From: Hibiscus mutabilis
Lineage: Eukaryota > Streptophyta > Magnoliopsida > Malvales > Malvaceae
Assembly: GCA_019671005.1 (NCBI GenBank)
Contig: CM033732.1
Span: forward strand, 12,001,932-12,065,931
Length of the DNA: 64,000 nucleotides
Direction: 5' to 3'
Below the pieces are notes generated by a model. That model worked only from the letters and a program-made list of their open reading frames with translations. It was not told where the DNA came from and did not search any database. This document shows, piece by piece, positions 11,481 to 23,320 of the stretch. How positions within the stretch are numbered: the stretch's first letter is position 1; the number at the start of each line of letters is the position of its first letter. A program made the position numbers and the translations under genes.

Positions 11481-12360
11481 TTATGAAACAACAAAGAACT
11501 TGAAGAATGTGTGTGTAAAGAGCAGACTTGAAGAATAAAGTGAGATTGAGAGGATGAATAGAGATGAATTAGGAAGGGTGAGGAAAGAGACGCTGATAGA
11601 TGTGGAATATGGAGCCTTTCCAATTCCACGTGCTCTCCATCCATAAGCTTATTTTTTTAACTTAATTTAAAAAAACTCTAAATTTTTTAAAATTCATGAA
11701 ATAACTCCAAATTCAGAATCCAAACATTCAATCCCAAATTCAGTAATTGTCACCATCGATTGTCATACTGTCTCCCACCACTTTCGACAAAAAAAAAACC
11801 CATACGACCGTTTATTTATTTTTATGTCATTAAAAATTGATTGACGTCGTGTAAAGCGTATAGCGAAGGCCAAAATCTCTAAAAGGTTCATTTGAACAAT
11901 TAGCGGTGAACGACAGCTGAACAGACGACGAACGATGTGTGAGTCTTTCGAAGAGAATAGAATATTCTATTTTGTCGATGAAAGTGTGGCCAATGGCGGC
12001 GAGAATAGCTAGATTGAAGGATTTAGAATTTCAAGATTTTGGGGTTTAAAAATTCTGAGATTTTATTTTTTTAAAATTTAAAAAATTAAAAATTAAAGCA
12101 TGTCATGTGTCACATTTTAATTGTTTAATGAATTTTGATAACAGCAAACAGTTAAAATTAACGAAATAAAACATTAGGCACCTATTTTTACCAAAAATAG
12201 TTTGGACACATGACATAAGATTAAAAAGATGTTTAATTTGGGCACTCATTTTTGTAACAAGTCTTTTTCTTAATACTTTGATACGACACACACTTTTCAG
12301 ACAAAGTTGTTCAAACTCGAATCTCCTAAAATAAACATCATTCTCTTTATTACTAAAACT
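11481..12360. other. Upstream flank of the DUF4079 gene, no gene seen
   Basis: The stretch should contain the promoter of the minus-strand gene, but I see no convincing TATA box at the usual distance. It is AT-rich with a polyadenine run near 11790. The block 12170-12360 shares phrases such as 'caaactcgaatctcctaaaataaacatcat' with 63505-63545 and 63770-63810, so it contains a dispersed repeat rather than unique regulatory sequence. Confidence 0.35.
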
Positions 12361-12570
12361 TATGGATGGCAAACGGGCGGGGTGGTTGCGGATATCCCAT
12401 ACTTATACCCACTTATAATTTTCATATCCACCACCTCCCTACCACCCACGACGGGTATAATTTTTAAATCCACACCTGCCTACACGGGTACATTCTCAAA
12501 TTCACCCCACACCCACTACCCAACTAGATACCCACCACTCAACTCGTACCCGCCTGACAAGCAGTCACTT
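12361..12570. repeat. Dispersed CCCACGACGGGTAT-type repeat, third member
   Basis: Contains 'ggcaaacgggcggggtggttgcggatatcccat', then 'cccacgacgggtataatttt' and repeated 'tacccac' words, as in 6150-6340 and 56521-56700. It lies immediately left of the Ogre 5' LTR. A long frame runs through it only because the Pro/Thr/Tyr-rich repeat lacks stops. Confidence 0.6.
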
Positions 12571-12894
12571 GTAAACACTAATTTTATCTGGGTCTATTGA
12601 CCTAGATTTTATTTTTATTGTTATTAGTGTTGGGCTGTAAATAATAAAAAAGAGATATAAAGAATAATAAAATCCATTTAATTTAATTAAATCAGTCCAA
12701 GTCTATTACAATACAATTAAAACCCAGCTAATATTTACATGGGCCATTTTAAGCTCAGTTGTTTAAATGAAAAACCCTAATCTACTATCTATTGTCTTGC
12801 GTAGCCAAAAGAGAGTCGTTGAATCAAGCCAGGGTCAAGATTAAAGCCCGGCGTCCTTTTAGATCTCGCGTGGGACACACGCACTAGCCAACTG

Positions 12895-12985
12895 TTTCCA
12901 CACGTACGCGTGCAATGCACGTGGAGACTCTTCATCTTCTACGCACCACGTGTCGGCACCCGATGGCTACCACGTCACCTCGTAA
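12895..12985 (+). promoter_or_regulatory. CACGTG (G-box/ABRE-like) cluster in the Ogre LTR
   Basis: Within 90 bp there are GCACGTGG, CCACGTGTCGG and CCACGTCACC, plus ACACGTACGCGTG. The last two ACGT-core sites recur in the 3' LTR at 44335-44365 (CCACGTGTCGG, CCACGTCACC). ACGT-core boxes bind plant bZIP and bHLH factors and respond to abscisic acid and light. That this LTR is so regulated is an inference from the motifs. Confidence 0.45.
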
Positions 12986-14386
12986 AAGTTGTCTGGAATG
13001 TTTATCTTTAAGCAATCTCAGTCGTTGGATCATATTTGATCCAACGACCCATATTAAATATAACCGAGAAATATTCACTGTCTCCTTTCATTCGATGACC
13101 GTCGCGTGGTATGACCGACGGTGATTCTTTAACCGCAACTAAGAAATATCGCGTCGCTGCCTTTTTACCAGCTCTCCAGCCATAAAACCAGATAAAAAAT
13201 GAAAAAGATATAGAGATGTCAGACACATCATTACTAAACGGCAAATCCATTAAATGTAAAGCAAAACAACATCATATATAAAAATGATGTAAATCTCATT
13301 TTTACTCGGTTTTGAATTATCAATAAAAGAAAGAAATTTCAGAAGGTATTCTTTTTTTGCATACCATAAACATAATAAAAAGAAAATAACCAAAATAAAG
13401 GGTTTACTTTTAGTCATTTAGATATCTCGTCGTCCGATGACAAGCCTCTCGATCTCCTCTTAAGCCGTGCATGGTGAATCGAATGATTGAAAAATGCTAA
13501 TTTTCCTAAAAAGTTAGGGCTTAGGGTTTGATTTTAAAAAACTAAAGCTAGATCTGAAATTAGGGGTGAAAAGTGGTAGTTTTGGTCTGTGTTTCAGTGT
13601 TCGTCGACACCGGCGAGCAACAGCCGACGATATTGGATGGTGGTTGACACGACGAGGATGGCCGCTGGGTTCATTCCCAGATTAGGATGAACACACGGCG
13701 GTGTTCATCCATTTTCCAGAGAGAAAATGGTTTTTACCTTGAGAATGAAAAAAATGGAAAAGGGTTTGATTTTTGGCCTAAAAATGTCTTTTGTACTCTG
13801 ATTTAAAATTAAAATGGGTTAATTACTCCATAAAGACCTCTGCCTTAATATTTCAGCCGACAACCCTTCTATTTTTTATTCACTGTCGTGGTCCCTGATT
13901 ATTTTTGAAAAATTATAATTTCATTCCGGTTTTAAATTCAATACGGTTTTCAATGGGTAAATTCACTTTCTGGTCCCCAAAAGTTTTAATTTCCTTTTAA
14001 TTTGATCTTGTATATTTCTTCTTTTAATACCTAATTAATCATGCATATTTAATTTCAGCACTGTCTTTATTTGATTTAATTTTAGTCCTTTATCTTGTGT
14101 TTTTTTGTTTCGTTCGTACGTTTATTTATTTTTTCGATACATTTTTTGTTTGTTCATTAATTTATTATATATATGTATATATTATGCTTAATACGTACTA
14201 TATATATTATTTATGTATTGTATTATGTATATGTTATTATTATTACGTGTGTATATATATATATATATATATACTTTTTTTTTGTTATATATATATGTTT
14301 ATATTATGCTACGTATATATATATATATATGTGTGTACATGTAAAATACATGCTAAGCACGTTTTACATATATATATATGCATATG

Positions 14387-14437
14387 TTAGATAGATAGAT
14401 AAATAGATAGATAGATAGACAGACAGACAGATAGATG

Positions 14438-14504
<67 letters not shown>
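14387..14504. repeat. GATA microsatellite in the Ogre 5' LTR
   Basis: About 28 GATA units with interspersed AATA, GACA and GGATA variants. The 3' LTR has only four units at the matching place (54534-54550), right after the Stowaway MITE. The tract is therefore an expansion in one LTR. Confidence 0.9.
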
Positions 14505-14505
<1 letters not shown>

Positions 14506-15117
14506 TTTTCTAATCGTATGATTATATTTGCATACTCATATAGCATAGTATGCTTATATTATTGTTTGTTATAAGTTGCCATATCTTTATATATACTTAT
14601 TTAGTTAGTTATTCTTTATTTGTATTATTCGATTATGTTAGTCTTAATTTATTCATGCAAATTAATTGTTCATACATATATTTGTTGCATATAGTTTTAG
14701 GCCTTATAGTTTCGGTATTTTAGTGGGAGTGTCATCCCGGTCTCCGTGTGTCATCTCTTTTGGTATCGTGAATATCGAGGCATTTTATTTATGTTACTAT
14801 GCATGCATACATTTTGGTGATTAGATTTTAAATTAAAACAAATTTTTATTTTTCTTAGTAAATATGATACGAATCCTTATGTACCAATTTTTGGGCGTGG
14901 TGAGGGTGCAAACCCATCCCCACTTGTAACTGACTCCCGAACTCATTGAATCTCTGGTTTTATTTTTGGTGTCTGGTCTACCTTATCCAAATGACCGGTG
15001 GTGACTCCACTAGTTTTATTTCAAAATACGAACTTTTTCCAAATTCCACCTCAATTACAATTTTTTAATTAAAAATAGGACTTCTAAATGAGCCCAGATT
15101 TTTTAGTCGCTACAGCA

Positions 15118-15135
15118 TGGCGACTCCGTTGGGGA
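15118..15135 (+). promoter_or_regulatory. Primer-binding site, tRNA-Arg type
   Basis: TGGCGACTCCGTTGGGGA lies three bases after the LTR end. It fits the reverse complement of a plant tRNA-Arg 3' end with few differences, the primer used by Tat/Ogre elements. It sets the start of the internal region and the plus orientation. Confidence 0.8.
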
Positions 15136-15806
15136 CTAATTTTTTATTTTCAAAAAAAGAGACAAGCCTTAGTTCGGGTTCCTATCATATTTACTAAGAA
15201 AAATTTTAATTCAATTTTATTTAATTTTTAATCCCTAACCTTGTTTGTTTACTATTCTATTTTCTGCACGGTGTTTGATATATTTGTCATACATGCATGA
15301 GTTTTTCCCAAGCTTCGTCCTTTTAAGTAGGAGTGACTACTTTGCCTCGTGGGGTATTCACCTTCGTATGGTGTAATTCACTTTCGGGATTCGGCCCTTA
15401 TATTTCGTAGGTTTCACACTCCCGTATGGTATATGTGTCGTATCTCCCCGAATAGATATTCTAGCGACAGTTCGGGTACACTTTACTTTAGAACCAAACC
15501 GAATATAGTGAACCATAGAGCTCACCTTTTAGAGCCATGTCGGTACTCTGTCCGTTTAGCGGTGACCCTTTTAGGCCTTGTTTGATATATATATATGTTT
15601 TTGTTTCCTATGTACCTTGTTATTATTTTATTTTACTGCTTTATTCATTGTTCATTATTTTAATTTTTTAATTAATCTATTTATTCGATTATTGCACCAT
15701 ACTGACTTATTTTTTATGGGTGTGTTTTTTTTTCTTTTTTGCATTTAATTTGCATACCATACATAGGTGTTGATTCAAGGACAATTCACTTTAGAAGTCA
15801 TTTGAT
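15136..15806 (+). other. Ogre 5' leader, non-coding
   Basis: Between the PBS and ORF1 lies about 670 bp with no sustained frame except a chance one at 15349-15585. It ends in a T-rich stretch. No structure beyond that is evident. Confidence 0.5.
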
Positions 15807-17944
15807 ATGGGAGAGAGGCTCTGTAATACTAAGAGTAATAATGCTACAGTATGGGGTTGGCCCGAACGAATACATATGGAAAAATGGGATAGCCTAGCAG
15901 TAGGACATGTGTCAGAAATTACCGAGTCCACTCCGATCGTTTCCCAACAGAATAATCTATATGAGTTGCAAGAGATATAGCAATGTTGGGATTCGGGTAT
16001 GAGGCAAGTCTTGACATAGCTCTTCTGCTAAATGTTCAGGGTGACATGCATTTGTTTAGGGCCCTAACTCAGTTCTGGAACCCAGCATATAGTTGTTTCA
16101 CTTTTGAGAAGGTGGGCATGACTCTCACAATCGAAGAATATACGGTGTTTCTTTATTGCCCAAAAATCAAAGAAGGGAAAGTTTGCACCAAACCTAAAGA
16201 TCTGCCGCATTTCTTGGAGAACTTGACTAATATCATCGGGATAAATAGGAATGGTTTCAGGGTAAGATTGTAAAAAAGGGAAAGACTGATTGCATAGCTT
16301 AGGGGAATATTTGAGACTTGATCCATTTGCATCATGACCCACCAAAGAATAGTTATTTGTTTGCCTTATGCATCTACGAAATGGCTATCTTTCCCAAGGT
16401 TTTGGGACATATTGATTATGCCACGACAGATTTATTTGGAAAGCTCAATAAAGGGATTAATTCAGCGCCAGCCATCTTAGAAGAAACTTTCCAATCATTG
16501 AGCGCATGCAGAAAAATGAGGGGAGGTAGATTCTTAGGCTACATCTCGTTATTGAAAATCTGGATTCGGAGTCACTTTTGAGATTTAAAGTTCTCTCATC
16601 AGATGTGCCTTACCATATATTCCCCCATAAAAGTTTTTCTAGAAGAATACCAAGCTGAAGCAATGATCGACGATCAATGGATGGCTGGTTTTTGTAATCT
16701 CCGTGATGACACCGTCAGGTGGAAGGTTCTATGGTTAGTTTTAGGTGAATTTTTGTACCACTACAGAGAGTATGATTGGGTACCTTTTCCCAAAATTTAG
16801 GGTGGAGTTGGATATTGTCCTCTGCTCGTGTTAGTACGGTTTGATGCAATTTATTCCTATTACTCACAGTTTAGATACGCCTAGTTTCAAACATCAAAGT
16901 AATGGTTATAAAGCAATGGTCCAAAAATGAATCGGTCTTGGAAGAACATGTACAAGGTTAAGGTTTATGAAGATGATTCACCGTTCACTCTGGGTTACGA
17001 GCAGTGGAGACTCAGCTGGGTTAATGATACCATTCCTTGCGTGAACTAAGGAAATGTTCGACCCATGGTAGATATATGAGGAATGCTCCCTCTGACTTGG
17101 AGAAATCTATAAAGGCCCATAGAAAAGAGGTGCGTGCTCTAGAAAAATGTGTCTCCAACCTTGAAGCTGCAAACTATTTAGCATCAGTTGACGCGGACAA
17201 ATACAAGAGTAGAGAGAAAGAAATCATGAAATAAAAGAAGGTACTCGAAGATGACCATGAAGATTTAAGGAAAGATTTCCTGGAATTGAAGCAAAATCTG
17301 CGAAGGAATGATTTGGGCACCACTGCCAAAGAACTGACAATTAAGCTCGTGAAAGCGAAGAAAAAGACTGATAGCTATGCCTGGAAGTACGAAGCTATCC
17401 AAAGGCATGTTGAGAAAAGAATAAGGAATTATAAGATGTCGCTTAAGAGTTAACACTTAGCCATGTTCAGAATCAGGATTTGACGGTTCAGCTAGCGCAG
17501 TTACGGTTTACTCATCAAGCTAGTCAGAGTCTAGTTGAATAGAAGATGGAAGAAATAAAAGTAATTGCTCAAGAATTAGCTACCAGTCATGATCAAAACC
17601 AAGGATTAAGAGTTCGGAATGAAGAACTTGAAGCCCATATGATGCAGTTAGAAGGAATTCTGCAAGAGTACCATAACCAAGATAATGTTGCTTCTCTAAA
17701 TCTTGCTCAAAATGAGAATGAGTTGTTAAAGGCAAGGGTAACCGAATTGGAAGCCACTTTATAAGATTGCAGAGAACGACTTGCCTCTTTCGAAGGAGCC
17801 CTACAAGAAGATAATCGTTGGATAGTTTATGGACTCCAGCAAGCTAGTCAGCTGATTCGAGACCAACATAGAGAAATGATGGATGTTATGGTGCAAGCGC
17901 AAGGCGTAACTCTGACATATCCAAAGCTTGGCAAGGGAAGAAGT
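15807..17944 (+). pseudogene. Ogre ORF1 (DUF7745-like domain plus coiled coil), degenerate
   Basis: The likely start is the ATG at 15807, followed by a frame that stops at a TAG near 15978 and then continues in pieces: 15983-16273 (with RALTQFWNPAYSCFTF and the TIEEYT phrase), 16318-16581 (FPKVLGHIDYATTDLFGKL, ETFQSLSACRK) and 16603-16800 (ending DWVPFPK). These phrases in this order match the domain named DUF7745 that precedes gag in many Tat/Ogre elements, as I remember the family. From 17037 to 17764 the frames are Glu/Lys/Leu-rich with heptad-like spacing, a predicted coiled coil. Several stops and frame changes show that it is dead here. Its function in living elements is unknown. Confidence 0.65.
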
Positions 17945-18207
17945 TGAACTACATACGCGTGTCAGTCCAGGAATAGAGTTGGGATCTCGAGTGCGTGCCT
18001 TACTTTACAAAGTCGAGGTCTTAGGAATAAAAGTTAATCGATATCTATAACTTGTTATTTCAGCTTTTTGTAATTAGGCCTCTTCTTCAAATGAAAGTAT
18101 TTCTAATAACTACTTAAGAATAAACACCTTCATCGCATTTTATTTGATTACTATACATTATACTTTGCATACATATTTAAAATAAAGAAATTAATTATGG
18201 AAATATC

Positions 18208-19108
18208 ATGGCAGAACGTTTAAACTTCAAACTGCAATCATTTCGCACCGATACGGTACTCATTTGCAAGTAAGAATAATGGAAGATAGAGTGGTTAACT
18301 TAAAACAAGGCCAAAAGGACCTTAAGGCTCATTTTGATTAAGCTGAACAAAGCATCGATGATAAGATTGCGCAGTCGCAAGATGCGATTATGGCTCAGAT
18401 AACTGCATTACTCAGAAAGAGAGAAGGTAAAGAAAATGTTTTAAGTGGTACTATTGAAGAGCCAGAGGGGACTGCATCTCACGCTAAAGTTTAACCAGAG
18501 ACACCAATTTCTGATAGAATAATGTACATCAACACCGCCGAAGTATCTTTCAGCCACCAAGTAGGGGCATCTACGGGTCAACCCTTACATTTCAAGGCAA
18601 GCCACGAGGATAAAGTGCATGACCTAAACGTGATAGAAAAGATTAGAGACAAGATAGAGAAAAAAAATATGAAAAAAGGTTTTGTTTCTTTGAAGAAAAG
18701 ATTAAATACATGCAAAGGGCAAATGAACAAGGGAATAATGTAGTGACCTGAGTCTCGTAGCAGATCTAGTTCTTCCACCAAAATTCAAAGTGCCAGACTT
18801 TGATAAATATGACTGGACTTCTTGCCCTTCCTCTCATATAACTATGTACTGTCGAAAGATAGCGGCTTTCATAAAAGATAAGAAGCTACTGATTCATTGC
18901 TTCTAGGATAGTTTAACCAGGTCAGCAATTCGATGGTATACCCAGCTCAGTTGGGCTAACATCAAGTTATAGAAAGGTCTATCGAGAGTCTTTGTTGAAC
19001 AATGCAAGCATGTGTCTAACATGACCCCGAACCGAATCATGTTGGAAGGAATAGAATAGAGATCGAATGAAAGTCTACGCTAGTTCACTCAGAGGTGGCG
19101 CGATGTAG
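18208..19108 (+). pseudogene. Ogre gag, interrupted by the Copia LTR
   Basis: Starting with an ATG near 18208 (MAERLNFKLQSFRTD), the region encodes a charged N-terminal part with a short coiled coil and then, from about 18773, the conserved gag core (PPKFKVPDFDKYDWTSCPSS, then a CRKIAAFIKDKKLLIHCF phrase). Stops occur at, for example, 18339 and 18903. The frame is cut at 19108 in the middle of the core by TGTTGGAG, the start of a Copia LTR, and its continuation is not found downstream. Gag normally packages the element RNA into particles. Confidence 0.7.
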
Positions 19109-20614
19109 TGTTGGAGTATGCCCAAAGACCAATCATGAGATGGTTGTAAAAGGCATACTTATTTTATCATGTTTATTAATATAAATCAATTATTATTTTC
19201 TAGTCTTATTCTGTGCATTTATAAATAAACTGAATTATAATAAAGTCCTTAGAATAATATAGTTATTCTTGAATGTCCTTAGTCGAGTATTATTGTGGGC
19301 ATGGACAACAATAATAAATTAAGACTAATATGTAGTTGATTGATGACAAAGTGTTGTCATTGACTTGAAGATGTCAAAATCAATACATAAGTATATGTTA
19401 GAGAACGACATATTGGACTGACCTGCTATGACATGTTTCTTGGATTATTATGTGACAGTCACAACATAGCTCATAGTGATAACTACATATATGATCCTCA
19501 GACTTGAGATCATCATTATTTCAACATCGTGAGTGACATATTTTGATGCGGTCAAACGTGTGTCGTAACTAACTACACTATAAAGACCAATATTGGATAC
19601 ATCACAATCTATGTAGTGGAATATGGTTGATCAAGATAGGATTTGTCCCTCCTACATAATAGGAGTAATATCATAGGCCACTTGATTGAGTAAGACTAGA
19701 AAATGCATGGTCATGCTCGAATAAATTGATATGAGATATCAGAGTTATTCGTTTATAATAGTCTACTCAAGATATCAAGATTTATTAGACGGGCTATGAA
19801 AGTGTGACTATTCCATGACTTGTGTTCGATCTAGATATGAGGATAAAAGGATGTAATACATGAAAAGAGTTAATCACGAAAAAGGTTATGTTGAACCATG
19901 ACTTCCTGTAACTTAGGTAGCAATGATGCATTGCTAGATGCCACTTATTTCTTGTAATATTAGAATTGTTCTAGATATTACTGCTAACGTTACATGAACC
20001 TACAAGGGTCACACCCTATGATTGAAACGAACAAATATCAACTAGATAGCATGTGTACAAACTTGTTGTGCACGTAATAAGTAAAAACTAAAATTATTAT
20101 AATTAATGTAATTATAGATAATCTTATTTATATATTTTTTAATACTAGATAATTATTATAATTATCAAATACTATTAAAATATATATCTCTAAAGAAACC
20201 TAATTAAAGTAGAATCAGATTCTGCATATTTAATTATATTCGATTAAATATATTGTATATTTAATGAATTCGAATTTAATTAGAATTAGGTTTTTGAATG
20301 CTATATAAAGGCACAAGGTCTAGAAGCTGAAGATATGTCTTTTGTGAAAAACCTCTCTAATAGTTAGATAAGTAAAATATTGTTTGTTTCATTCGGGTGG
20401 ACTGCGTAGAGGTCGGAACGCTGTTGTGACGACTTGGATTTAGTATCGTGCTAGAAGAATTGGATTCTCCTAACTCCCTGCGGTTTTTCAGATTTATTTA
20501 AGGTAACATTTCATCCCTTTTCACCCCGGATTCGTTCCTCGTACATGGATCACTGGCAAAATACGTCTGATAATTTTACCGCTGCGTCATGAGGTGTACC
20601 GACGTTTCCCAACA
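19109..20614 (+). mobile_element. Copia-type 5' LTR (1.5 kb)
   Basis: The LTR starts TGTTGGAGTATGCCCAAAG and ends CGTTTCCCAACA, giving perfect TGTTGG...CCAACA terminal inverted repeats. It is followed at once by an initiator-tRNA-Met PBS. This combination is typical of SIRE/Angela-type Ty1/Copia elements. A TATA box (gctatataaagg, near 20300) sits in a promoter-like position. No matching 3' LTR exists in the window. Confidence 0.85.
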
Positions 20615-20615
20615 G

Positions 20616-20629
20616 TGGTATCAGAGCCA
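20616..20629 (+). promoter_or_regulatory. Primer-binding site, initiator tRNA-Met
   Basis: TGGTATCAGAGCCA is a perfect complement of the plant initiator tRNA-Met 3' end, one base after the LTR. It fixes the orientation of the Copia fragment as plus. Confidence 0.9.
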
Positions 20630-21671
20630 AGTTGTACATACGAATTTAGTCTTAAATAACTGGATGATGATTTTGTATGAGATGCATGTTTTGTTTTTTT
20701 TGTTTGGACAAGTATACGATATTTATGGGAAATAAAGAAATTGAATCAAGTCACGGTTAATATGTTAATCTGTTTTAAATAAGTTTTTACAATCGATGGT
20801 TAAACGTTAATCAAATGTTTATTGATGTAAAGTTTTAATGTTCGTATGTTAATTGTTAACATGATGAACATGCGGTTATGATAGCAGATCATTTTCGGCA
20901 GAGGAACAATGGTTGTTCAAGTGCGAAAAACCTTAGGTATTAAAAATCCCAAAAGCATGAATCTGTTGATAAAAGTTATCAAATCGTGAGGTTTTTCTAT
21001 AGTAATCGAAGTGCTAAAATTAAAAATTTTCCCGACAGCACCGGATTTGCCAGACCGTGTAGGCAACAAAGGTCGTAGGAACTATTTTGGTAATTATAAT
21101 TAACAAGATAAAACATGTTTATGTTTTGGATAATATGCATGGTGTTTGAAATGCATGGTTATAGATAAATAGCTCATTTACATTGGTTTTATATTTATAA
21201 ATACGGCATGTGTGGCGTGCCTTTCTTTCATCTATTGTAATTCTTTTCTCATCTTACTCCCTCGTATGTAAAACGAGTTTCTGAAAATTGTAATATTTGC
21301 GAAGAAAGTGTGGATCACAAGAGCAGAATGATGGGCTGATCAAAGGTGGATTAGATGCTTGAGAAGCAAGTTCTATCTTTAGTTTATTTTGGTTCTCCCA
21401 TTGGCTTGGGATGGGCCACCTTAGTTTTACGGGCTATAACCATTGCATTTATATTTATTGCTTTACATATATGTGTTACAATGTATGTTTTAACATGATG
21501 GTAATTGATTAGATCATACTTGAATGGTGAGATTAATATAACAAAAAAACCCTCCAGATTTTATCAAAATAGCCATCCAATATTTGCCCTCATTAAAACC
21601 TCGATCGGTACTATATAGGTTTTGCCAAAGCGAAGTAATTATATCTATCTTGGTTAAATACGAAGAATACG
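20630..21671 (+). mobile_element. Copia 5' leader fragment, no coding
   Basis: About 1.04 kb of internal sequence after the PBS has no gag frame, consistent with the long leader of SIRE/Maximus-type elements. It stops abruptly at 21671 where the Athila LTR begins. Neither gag-pol nor the 3' LTR of this element is present in the rest of the window. Confidence 0.65.
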
Positions 21672-23198
21672 TGATAAGTGTTCAAAAGTACTAATTTTCT
21701 TACCCTTTTTACTCATATTATTGTTAGACTTAGGCTCATATTAGTTGCATAATTAGCCATTCATGCATTAATCCATGTTTCCTTCCAACGTTGAGCTTGA
21801 TTACATAACTTGGTAGTTTTTGTGGGAAAAGATGCTACTTTGGTGTGTTTTGTGTGTATGTGCAGGATCATTTGCCAAAGCAAGGCTAGAGCTAGTTGCC
21901 AGGGCAATACATGAAGGAGATGCCGAGCTAGTTGCCAGGGCAATGCATGAAGGAGACGCCGAGCCAGTTGCCAGGGCAATTGTCGACAAAGAAAAATGTG
22001 ATATGGTAGTCGAAATTGATGACTAGACAAGCCCAAGATGACGTGGAGCAAAGCCAAATCCTAAAGGAATTTGATTTCCATGAAGACATTAAAGAAGAAT
22101 TAGATTCCAAGATGATAGGAGAAGTTCTAATAGGAATATAATTATAATAAAGAATTATATTCTTTAAAGATAATTTAATTCCAACTTAACTTCCTCCTCA
22201 AAGAAGGACTTTGACCTAGCCCTATAAATTAGAGGGGAATTTCGACAACTTGAAGAGGGCAAGAGGAGAGAATTTTCGACAAGCATCTAGGGCAAGGGGA
22301 TTTCGACAAGCTTCTTTCTTCATCTTTTTCTTTCTTGTTCAATTAGGCTCATGCTAGGGATTATTTATCTTGTGTTTCTTTGGAACCTAGCCATGAACTA
22401 AATCTATTTGGCTATGGTTATTGTGTTTTGTGGTTGTGAGAAACTATTGGATTTTGTTTAGGTAATAAGAGTTTGCACTTTTCTATTCAAGGTTTATTCA
22501 TTCTTGGTTCTTATTCTTGTTTGCCAGTGAATTGGGAGAGGATCTCGCGATTTTATCTATTTATCTAATATCGGGAGAGTTAGATTCAAGAAACGAATGA
22601 ATATGATCTTTATTCAATCTATTGATGGTAAAGATTAATCCGGCTTAGGAATAAGTTAAGGATTTCAAAGGCTAAGAAGAGCACAAGATTGGTTGTTGTT
22701 CACCCTTGATTCACGCAGGGATGTATTATCAAGGCATGCACAAGTAGCTAGAGTTTCGACATAGGGATAAGAAGAAACCATTGAAGAACGCTCTGCCAAA
22801 CCTTGAAGGTTGCCGCCCAGACGCCCAAGTAGTTGCCCAACTAGTCGCCCAGGCAACCATCGATTAGTTGCCAAGGCAACCCCGTTGTGCAAATTGCCAC
22901 GTTAATTGAGTTGCCCGTGCACTCTTTTACCAAGACGATCCAATCGGCTATCACACCTCAACTCACGATAACCTGGCCTATCTCTCTCATTTGATCTCAT
23001 TCATTCTTTTACTTTATTGCCTTCTAGTTTAGTTATTAGTTAAAACTCCTATAATCTTTTATTTGTGTTTTTAATTTTTTACAGTGCAAGAGACTAGATT
23101 CTTGAAGTGGCACTAATCCATGTGGAGACGATATCTTTTATACTATAACTCGCAACGTGTATACTTTCACAATTGCGTAGCACTTATTACGCGGAACA
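21672..23198 (+). mobile_element. Athila copy 1, 5' LTR
   Basis: Starts TGATAAGTGTTCAAAAGTAC and ends TTACGCGGAACA, six bases before the PBS. It matches the LTRs at 31503, 45027 and 51928 along its whole length. A TATA-like CCCTATAAATTAG lies at 22221-22233. The LTR holds a 36-bp tandem repeat (21890-21990) and many TTGCC/GGCAA words at 22808-22915. The small frame at 21820-22026 is the translation of the 36-bp repeat and not a gene. Confidence 0.9.
21890..21990. repeat. 36-bp tandem repeat in the Athila LTR
   Basis: The dodecamer TTGCCAGGGCAA occurs at 21896, 21932 and 21968, each followed by an 'atgaaggaga-gccga' linker, so the period is exactly 36 bp. The same array has about two units at 31727-31775, four at 45239-45362 and three at 52150-52232 (one degenerate). 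Confidence 0.85.
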
Positions 23199-23204
23199 AG
23201 TTTT

Positions 23205-23222
23205 TGGCGTCGTTGCCGGGGA
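23205..23222 (+). promoter_or_regulatory. Primer-binding site, tRNA-Asp type
   Basis: TGGCGTCGTTGCCGGGGA differs by one base from the Athila primer site complementary to tRNA-Asp (compare the unmutated site at 46563-46580). It defines the internal start of copy 1. Confidence 0.9.
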
Positions 23223-23320
23223 TTGGCAATAGCGACTTTGTTTTTATTTTCTTGCACTTTCTTTTTACTTTTCTTGTTTAAGATTCAAAGGGCTAACAAA
23301 CTTAGGTTTTGCATTAGTAT

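Larger units (their letters stand above)
12636..15114 (+). mobile_element. Ogre 5' LTR
   Basis: The sequence TGTAAATAATAAAAAAGAG at the left matches GTAAATAATAAAAAAAAGAG at 44016, and the right end (TTTTTTAGTCGCTACA) matches TTTTTTAGTTGCTACA at 55193. The homology is collinear through the LTR, apart from Athila copy 2 and a MITE in the 3' copy and a GATA microsatellite that is longer in the 5' copy. The length is about 2.48 kb. The long AT-rich frames at 14097-14546 are microsatellite sequence, not genes. The extent of the homology, both ends and the PBS directly downstream support the call. Confidence 0.85.

Noticed and set aside
12307..12600. Pro/Thr/Tyr-rich 97-codon frame
   Set aside because: It is the translation of the dispersed GGGTA/CCCAC repeat that also occurs at 6150 and 56510, where the frame is not kept.
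14097..14546. Long Tyr/Ile/Ser-rich frames on both strands
   Set aside because: They are translations of AT and GATA microsatellites in the Ogre LTR; unequal in the other LTR.
20616..20629. Fragments of tRNA genes at 15118, 20616, 23205, 32984, 37375 and 46563
   Set aside because: Each is just a 14-18 base complement of a tRNA 3' end directly beside an LTR end, that is, a primer-binding site. No cloverleaf is present. I saw no real tRNA gene in the window.
21820..22026. Small plus-strand frame in the Athila LTR with a signal-peptide-like start and a 12-residue repeat
   Set aside because: The frame is the translation of the 36-bp LTR repeat; it is broken in the other LTRs and unit number varies. 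No sign of a conserved protein.
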